NCBI GenBank assembly: GCA_001465935.1
Contig: LNKV01000002.1
Coordinates: 1,612,001 to 1,676,000 of the forward strand
Length of the DNA: 64,000 bases
Direction: 5' to 3'
From: Clarireedia homoeocarpa
Lineage: Eukaryota; Ascomycota; Leotiomycetes; Helotiales; Rutstroemiaceae
The notes below the pieces were generated by a model. That model made no database searches, was not told the DNA's origin, and saw nothing but the letters and a program-made list of their open reading frames with translations. The position numbers were made by a program, and so were the translations under genes. How positions within the stretch are numbered: position 1 is the first letter of the stretch; each line of letters begins with the position of its first letter. Positions 59,022 to 64,000 of this stretch are shown in pieces.

Positions 59022-59641
59022 TTAAGAAGGAGGAGCTGCACCACGTCCACGACCAACTCCCCCACGGCTAAATATGTTAATATCCGGTCCATATAGAGAA
59101 AATATATTGTAAACTCACAATGAAGGAGCGAACTCTCCTGGTGCACCGCCCTCCTTACCCTCACCACCCTCACGTCTGCGGTAATCACCACGGTCACCAC
59201 GGTCGCCACGGTCTCCACGGTCACCACGGCCACGGCCAGAGTAAGGCTTGCGTTCACCATCACCGCCCATCATGCCACGAGGAGGAGCGTGAGATCTTTG
59301 CTGCTTGATGTGGGTAGCAGGAACAATCTCAGCTGGAAGGTGGAGCCATTCGCGGAGGTAGTCAAGACCCTCAGGGGTGAGAGTGTAGTAGTACCATTGC
59401 CATGAGAATTGAGTCTTCAGATAGCCGCGGGAGGTCAAAGATTGGCAGGCCTTGACAACGTAGAGGTTCTTGGTGTCGATCTCCTCGTGTTTTGGGAGGT
59501 TGAAGTCCTTCTTTGCGACAAGTACGCCCTCACGGAACAAGTACTCGTGGATCTTCTTGCGGTCGGCCTTTGGAATAAGCCTAATAGAACAATTAAATTA
59601 GCCCCTCTCACGTCTTGCGCATTTATTTCACTGGCTTACAT
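59022..59641 (-). CDS. rps10: 40S ribosomal protein eS10 (Rps10)
   Basis: A 169-aa protein from exons 59640-59641, 59119-59580 and 59022-59067. The start codon itself is split: exon 1 contributes only AT before GTAAGC, and exon 2 resumes with G then CTT ATT CCA (MLIPKADRKKIHEYLFREGV, the universal eS10 N-terminus). The winged-helix body is intact (KHEEIDTKNLYVVKACQSLT, SRGYLKTQFSWQWYYYTLTP, YLREWLHLPAEIVPATH). A GRG(DRG)n-type Arg/Gly tail ends VGRGRGAAPPS after the second intron. eS10 sits at the 40S beak near the mRNA entry. The gene is divergent from SDE2 with 320 bp between starts, which must hold both promoters. Confidence 0.95.
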
Positions 59642-59961
59642 CTTGGCGGTTTGGTCGAAGTGCTTAGGATTGTCGTTGTCGAGAGGAGTTACGGGAAATA
59701 TTTCAAAGTTGTCGAGAACATTTGATAATTTAGTTTGTGTGTGCGGCGCTAGAGAAGCGAAGATGTGGCGTGAGTGGAAGTGGCTAGAGCTGTCAAGTGG
59801 CTGGTGAGCTTGGTGGTTTGAGCTTGATTACATAAATTTCCTCTCAGTGACTTCGATGCTTATAACAGCTTGAGAAGCCATACAACATAAAAACTTGACA
59901 TAATTGTAACGTGGGAGAAGGCTTCAAAAGGTATTAATATTGCCTTTGCGCATTCGTCAAT

Positions 59962-60963
59962 ATGGAGTCGCGAACAGTCAACGTCCTGTTGACATCCTTT
60001 CCTGGATTGAACCTACCATCCACCCTCTCTCTTCCACTACCTGCGACAACAACAATCTCGCAACTGCAGGAAAGACTTTATGAGCGCATTCAGTCACAAG
60101 ACGATCGCCTCGTTCTTACAACAATCTCGAACAAGCAATTGCCCGTTCAATCATCGTCACCCATTTCAGATCTCCTCTCAAGCCCGGAAGATGCGTTCCT
60201 TTCTCTACGACTATCAGCGCGATTATGCGGTGGCAAAGGAGGCTTCGGATCTCAACTACGTGCAGCAGGAGGCCGCATGTCTTCTAAGCGCAAGAGAGGC
60301 CAAGGCGATCAAAATGGATCAAGTCGAAATTTAGACGGGCGCAGATTGAGGACGGTGAATGAAGCAAAGGCATTGGCGGAATATCTTGCCATCAAGCCCG
60401 AAATGGCAAAGAAAGAGAAAGAGGAAAGAAGGAAACGCTGGGAGCAGGTTGTTGAACTGGCTGAACGAAGAGAAGAAGAGATCAAGAACGGGACAAAAGG
60501 CAAAGTCGATGGCAAATGGGTTGAGGACAAAGAGGAGGCAGGAGAGAGGACGCGCGAAGCTGTTATTGCGGCTATGAAGGCCGGAAACTATAAAGATAAT
60601 TTACTGGGAACGTCGCCCAGTAGTGGCTCCGGATCTGGCGGGTCTGCTAGTGAGGAGGAAGATCAGGATATGGAAGGTACCAACTCGAAAGATACGACTC
60701 CACCTTCGGATGTCGCATCCAATAAGCCAAAAGCTATAAGTTTCTTTGGCTTCGATGAGGACGACGAATTCATGAGCGATGATGAGGAAGGCGACGATGA
60801 GGAAAACCCCAAAGAGGCAGAGACTATGGAAGTGGTGGAAGAGGAGTCGGAAGAACCTGTGAAAGAGCCAACTCCACCGCCTGCTCCGGCTTCAGCCAAA
60901 GGTAAAGGACGAGCCAAAGCACCGGCAAAGGGCAAAGGAAAGGGCAAAGGGAAAGCGAAGTAA
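59962..60963 (+). CDS. sde2: Sde2-like splicing/telomere-silencing protein with ubiquitin-like N-domain
   Basis: A 333-aa intronless protein. Residues 1-88 form a ubiquitin-like fold (VNVLLTSFPGLNLPSTLSL, TISQLQERLYERIQ, LTTISNKQLP, LSLRLSARLCGG) ending at the GG processing site GGKGGFGSQLRAAGGRMSS. In fission yeast Sde2, ubiquitin proteases cut after this GG and the exposed Lys-starting fragment joins the spliceosome to promote excision of selected introns. The Sde2-C signature follows (LDGRRLRTVNEAKALAEYLA). An acidic, Lys-rich, disordered tail ends in a PAKGKGKGKGK-type basic stretch. Residue positions and the intact GG-K cleavage site support a functional, processable protein. Start 59962 is the first ATG of the frame. 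Confidence 0.92.
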   Translation: MESRTVNVLLTSFPGLNLPSTLSLPLPATTTISQLQERLYERIQSQDDRLVLTTISNKQLPVQSSSPISDLLSSPEDAFLSLRLSARLCGGKGGFGSQLRAAGGRMSSKRKRGQGDQNGSSRNLDGRRLRTVNEAKALAEYLAIKPEMAKKEKEERRKRWEQVVELAERREEEIKNGTKGKVDGKWVEDKEEAGERTREAVIAAMKAGNYKDNLLGTSPSSGSGSGGSASEEEDQDMEGTNSKDTTPPSDVASNKPKAISFFGFDEDDEFMSDDEEGDDEENPKEAETMEVVEEESEEPVKEPTPPPAPASAKGKGRAKAPAKGKGKGKGKAK

Positions 60964-61279
60964 CCATCGGAATTGGGAAAAATTGGTTTCAAAGCGTGGC
61001 GTTTGGTCTCTTGATATCTGGAAGTAGTTTATTTTTATAATTTCTAGCATTGTTTTTCCCAAATTGATTAATTTGTCCTGCGTGGCTACCACAGCCAGCT
61101 CTCAATCATTTATTGTATTCATGTCTTCATGTGCATAGAAATGTGACGGTGCTAACTCGGTTTCAACCCCGCACCTCGATGGTTCGTCGATCATGATAAG
61201 CAAGCATCTAACATTAAACAACAGTGTACCGTCGCCCAAAGCTAATCCCCCATTATTACTTATATTACAGATACACACA

Positions 61280-63512
61280 ATGCAGAACACGATTCTAAGA
61301 ACAATATCTAATACCCAGCTCCGGGCCCGAATACTGAGTAATCAAGTATCAACATGGCGTTCTTTCACAACTACAGTGCCAAAAAGTATAAGAACAGTTG
61401 ATATGACCGAGCAACAGTTGAAAGACGTGAAAATTGACAGAAGCAGATTATGGAAAGATCTCCATGTGACATGTGAATGGGGGACGGGGGAAAGATGGGG
61501 AGAGTATGTTTACGGTTTACTTATCTTGTGTTGGGTGGCATGTGAAGGAAGTTCCAAGTTGGAACTTTTGGAATTAAATGCTGTTTATGGAAATGAAAAC
61601 TTGAAGAATGAAAGTGTGCATATCATGATGAATGATAGCTGGCTAAGATGTAGTGTCTATCAAGTGATATTTGCACTGCAGTCTCAGCCCAACTTCTCAG
61701 AGGTATATCATTCCATATACGAATATGTGTTTGAAATCCACTCAATATCCTATTCGAATCTCTCCTATCTCAGATTACCTGACATAAACTCACAATTCCG
61801 AATTTAGAAACCCAACCGATACGGGAATGTCACGTCTCACACTCTCTGACGCCGACAAGAGCGTCCGAGATTGGTTCGTAGAAACGACAAAATCACTTGG
61901 CTGCAGAATTAAGATCGATACGATGGGTATGCTTTCTTATATTACGCCCTCCTGATACTTCCTCGCTTACGGCTCATGTTCTAGGTAACATATTTGCGAT
62001 TAGACCAGGCAAGAAAGACGCTCCGCCTACTTATGCTGGTAGCCATCTAGATACACAGGCAAGTCACTCTTTCCCTATTCCTTTAACAATCTTCCTCTAC
62101 CGATCGAGGGAAGCTTACGCTAGGTGAATAACTGAATAGCCTACTGGTGGAAGATATGATGGGATACTAGGAGTTCATGCGGGGATTGAAGCATTGAAGA
62201 CGATGAATGACATGAGCATTGAGACGGAATATCCAACTGGTGTCATCAATGTAAGTTGCTTACTAGAGAGCTTGATTGCTCGTTGCTAAAACTGCAGTAG
62301 TGGACGAATGGTATAGTCTCCCAATTCGATGCAGCGGACCTGACTCTAATAGTCCCACAGAAGAAGGAGCCCGGTTTCCTATATCCATGGTGTCCTCGGG
62401 TGTCTGGGCAGGTGCTATCCCACTGACCACAGCCTACGATCTTGTCGAAGTAGGCGGCGGGAAGGCAACTCAGAAATCGGAATTGGAAAGGATCGGCTAT
62501 CTTGGTCAAATTCCTGCGTCTTACAAGGACAATCCAATTGGGGCTCATTTTGAATTACATATTGAGCAAGGGCCGATTCTGGAGAGCTCTGGTGGAAAGA
62601 TTGGCGCGGTAAAGGGTGTGAATGCATTCCGTTGGCACATTATTACAGTGAAGGGAAGAGATTGCCATACCGGTACGTTCGGTCTACTTTCAATGATGGA
62701 GATATGCGGATTGGAGACCAGGTTGACTTACGGTTGACAGGCACAACGGATTTCAGGAATCGATCAGATGCAATGCTCACAGCGGCGAAGCTTATTCTGC
62801 ATAGCCATAACAAAGCAACGGAAATGGGCTGTCTTGCATCAACGGGTAGTGTTAACCTCCGTTCAGATTACTCGTAGTGCGTTAACCAGCTGTTAGGAAT
62901 TTTAACCCTGAAACCAGGCTCAACAAATACAGTTCCAGGATTTGTGCAATTCTCCCTTGATATACGATGCCTAGAAGACTCCCGATTGCAGGAAATGGAG
63001 CAAGCGCTAAAGAAAGACTTCAACAGAATCGCTGCTGGGGAGGATTTCGAGACTCTAGGCTGCAAGGGGACGACAGGCAAAGGATGCACAGTGGATTGGA
63101 AATTGGACACAGATTCAGTCGCTACACACTTTGACGAGGATTGCATCCGATGCGTGGAGGAAAGCGCAAAAGACATGCTTGGAACGAACGCACATGCGAG
63201 CGCGTGCCAGAGAATGATCTCCGGAGCTGGTCATGATAGGTAAGGATCAAAGCAGAATCTGGTAATACAAATAGCTAACGGCTACCAGCGTCTACACTTC
63301 GAGACATGCCCCAACATCAATGTAAGTCTTGAGTAATCTGCCAAGCCCAGAAGCTGTTTTTGACTCTGCACAGGATCTTCGTGCCTTGCAAAGATGGTAT
63401 AAGCCATAATCCAATGGAATACTGCAGTCCGGAGGATTGCGGCAACGGAGCACAGGTTTTGCTTGGTGCTATGCTAAGATATGATCGAATGAGAGCGGAA
63501 AAAGCTGCCTAA
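61280..63512 (+). CDS. N-carbamoyl-L-amino-acid hydrolase/beta-ureidopropionase-type M20 amidohydrolase
   Basis: A 482-aa metallo-amidase in 10 exons: 61280-61503, 61808-61926, 61985-62058, 62140-62250, 62301-62310, 62361-62672, 62741-62845, 62918-63239, 63289-63321 and 63374-63512. The sum is exactly in frame. A basic, Ser/Arg-rich N-terminus (MQNTILRTISNTQLRARILS) looks like a mitochondrial presequence. Metal ligands are visible: His in AGSHLDTQ, Asp in GGRYDGILGVHAG, Glu in WTNEEGARFP, His in ELHIEQGP and His in ISHNPMEYC. The lid-domain dimerisation segment (VNAFRWHIITVKGRDCHTGT, then DFRNRSDAM) is typical of hydantoinase/carbamoylase enzymes, which hydrolyse N-carbamoyl groups in pyrimidine or hydantoin breakdown. 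Substrate not decidable (carbamoyl-amino acid, ureidopropionate or allantoate). Odd features: a 10-nt exon, a GC donor at 62059 and a 304-nt first intron. Confidence 0.88.
62301..62310 (+). other. 10-nt internal microexon of the M20 amidohydrolase
   Basis: TGGACGAATG encodes Trp-Thr-Asn plus the first base of the metal-ligand Glu codon of the WTNEEGARFP motif. It is flanked by a 50-nt intron on each side (62251-62300 GTAAGT..GTAG; 62311-62360 GTATAG..ACAG). Confidence 0.75.
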
Positions 63513-63694
63513 TATGTAGAATGTAGAATCATGAATGTCACTGCTGGTTCGGTTTCACTGTAAATCAATATACATCCGAGCGAACCCCGCAGTTGACTCG
63601 TCCATTCGCGTGAATAGCTTTGTATGATACACATCCGTTGTAAAAGTCTCCTGCTCTATCCCACAATACCGAACCTCTATCTTTCAACAAACCC

Positions 63695-64000
63695 TTACTG
63701 ATCGAGACGAGCCGGGAATGTTCCGTTCTCTGCAGAATCATTAGCTAATTTCATCCTCAAGCTACGGTCGTGAGACTAACCTCGTTGATCATCCCATCTC
63801 TCACACCAAGCACTTGGGCACAGTGACTTATAGGCCAAGAAGAACTATTACACCTGTCAGAATACCTTTCTGATCCCACCATCCTTTGTTCTAACGTACT
63901 TGACGGCAAGGTGCGAAGTCCTCGCCCTTGGCTAAGATGCACTTGTGGTAGTCGACATAGTTTTGCCAGCAGTGCTTAGTTTGGTTTTGGTTAGGGAAAC
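63695..64000 (-). CDS. cox12: Cytochrome c oxidase subunit VIb (Cox12), 5' end outside window
   Basis: Minus-strand exons 63900->64000, 63781-63844 and 63695-63729 join in frame. Visible protein: FPNQNQTKHCWQNYVDYHKC, then ILAKGEDFAPCRQ, FFLAYKSLCPSAWCERWDDQ, and RENGTFPARLDQ followed by stop. The twin CX9C arrangement (HCWQNYVDYHKC and LCPSAWCERW, with FAPC) is the Cox12/COX6B coiled-coil-helix fold, imported into the intermembrane space by Mia40. Cox12 binds subunit II of complex IV near the CuA site. The start codon and first exon(s) lie beyond 64000. Introns here have TAATAG and CTGCAG acceptors. Confidence 0.93.

Noticed and set aside
1..64000. CRISPR array, rRNA, or secondary-metabolite cluster
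   Set aside because: The content is eukaryotic; no spaced identical repeats, rRNA-like segments, or PKS/NRPS/terpene-synthase motifs were seen.

Overview
This window is nuclear DNA from a filamentous ascomycete (Pezizomycotina). The genes carry many short introns of about 45-100 nt with GTATGT/GTAAGT donors, CTAAC/CTGAC branch points and YAG acceptors. Several protein families are fungal-type: Pho81/NUC-2, Sam35, Ies4, and Psd2 with a GGST processing motif. Gene density is moderate, with long, strand-skewed, simple-sequence-rich flanks. A Leotiomycete of the Botrytis/Sclerotinia type fits, but that is an inference from overall character, not from a diagnostic marker.

Layout. At 1-5.5 kb, on the minus strand, lie a PHO81/NUC-2-like phosphate sensor (3' end outside the window) and a CUE-domain Cue5-like protein. 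At 7.8-13.4 kb, on the plus strand, lie an Ies4-like INO80 subunit and a RanBPM/Vid30 (GID ligase) protein. At 15.3-23.4 kb lie a small unrecognised protein (minus), a Sam35-like import subunit, the meiotic recombinase DMC1 (12 exons) and RRP7 (all plus). At 25.4-29.6 kb is a 1354-aa, mostly disordered protein (minus). From 29.6 to 38.2 kb the DNA is gene-poor and holds only a broken or mis-split small gene at 35.2-36.1 kb. At 38.2-45.5 kb, on the minus strand, lie a caspase-like/C2H2 zinc-finger fusion and a C2-C2-EF-hand phosphatidylserine decarboxylase (Psd2). At 48.2-49.3 kb is a HAD phosphatase (minus). At 51.6-53.4 kb lie a decayed epsilon-COP copy and an unrecognised gene (both minus). 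At 53.6-57.7 kb a WW-kinase (plus) converges with a polyol dehydrogenase of the D-arabinitol type (minus). At 59.0-61.0 kb RPS10 (minus) and SDE2 (plus) are divergent. At 61.3-63.5 kb is an M20-type N-carbamoyl amino-acid hydrolase (plus), and the 3' part of COX12 (minus) closes the window.

Most genes are unrelated housekeeping functions and there is no biosynthetic cluster. The features most worth a second look are these. (i) The caspase-like/C2H2 fusion and the WW-kinase fusion. (ii) The epsilon-COP pseudogene and a second apparently broken gene. (iii) Extreme exon architecture: 10-nt and 16-nt microexons, a GC-AG intron, an RPS10 start codon split by an intron, and 3n-length introns that are open or nearly open. 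(iv) Three CACGTG sites upstream of the PHO81 homologue. (v) G/purine-rich sense strands downstream of several stop codons. All exon coordinates were derived by eye from splice consensus, frame and family similarity, and were not aligned to transcripts.
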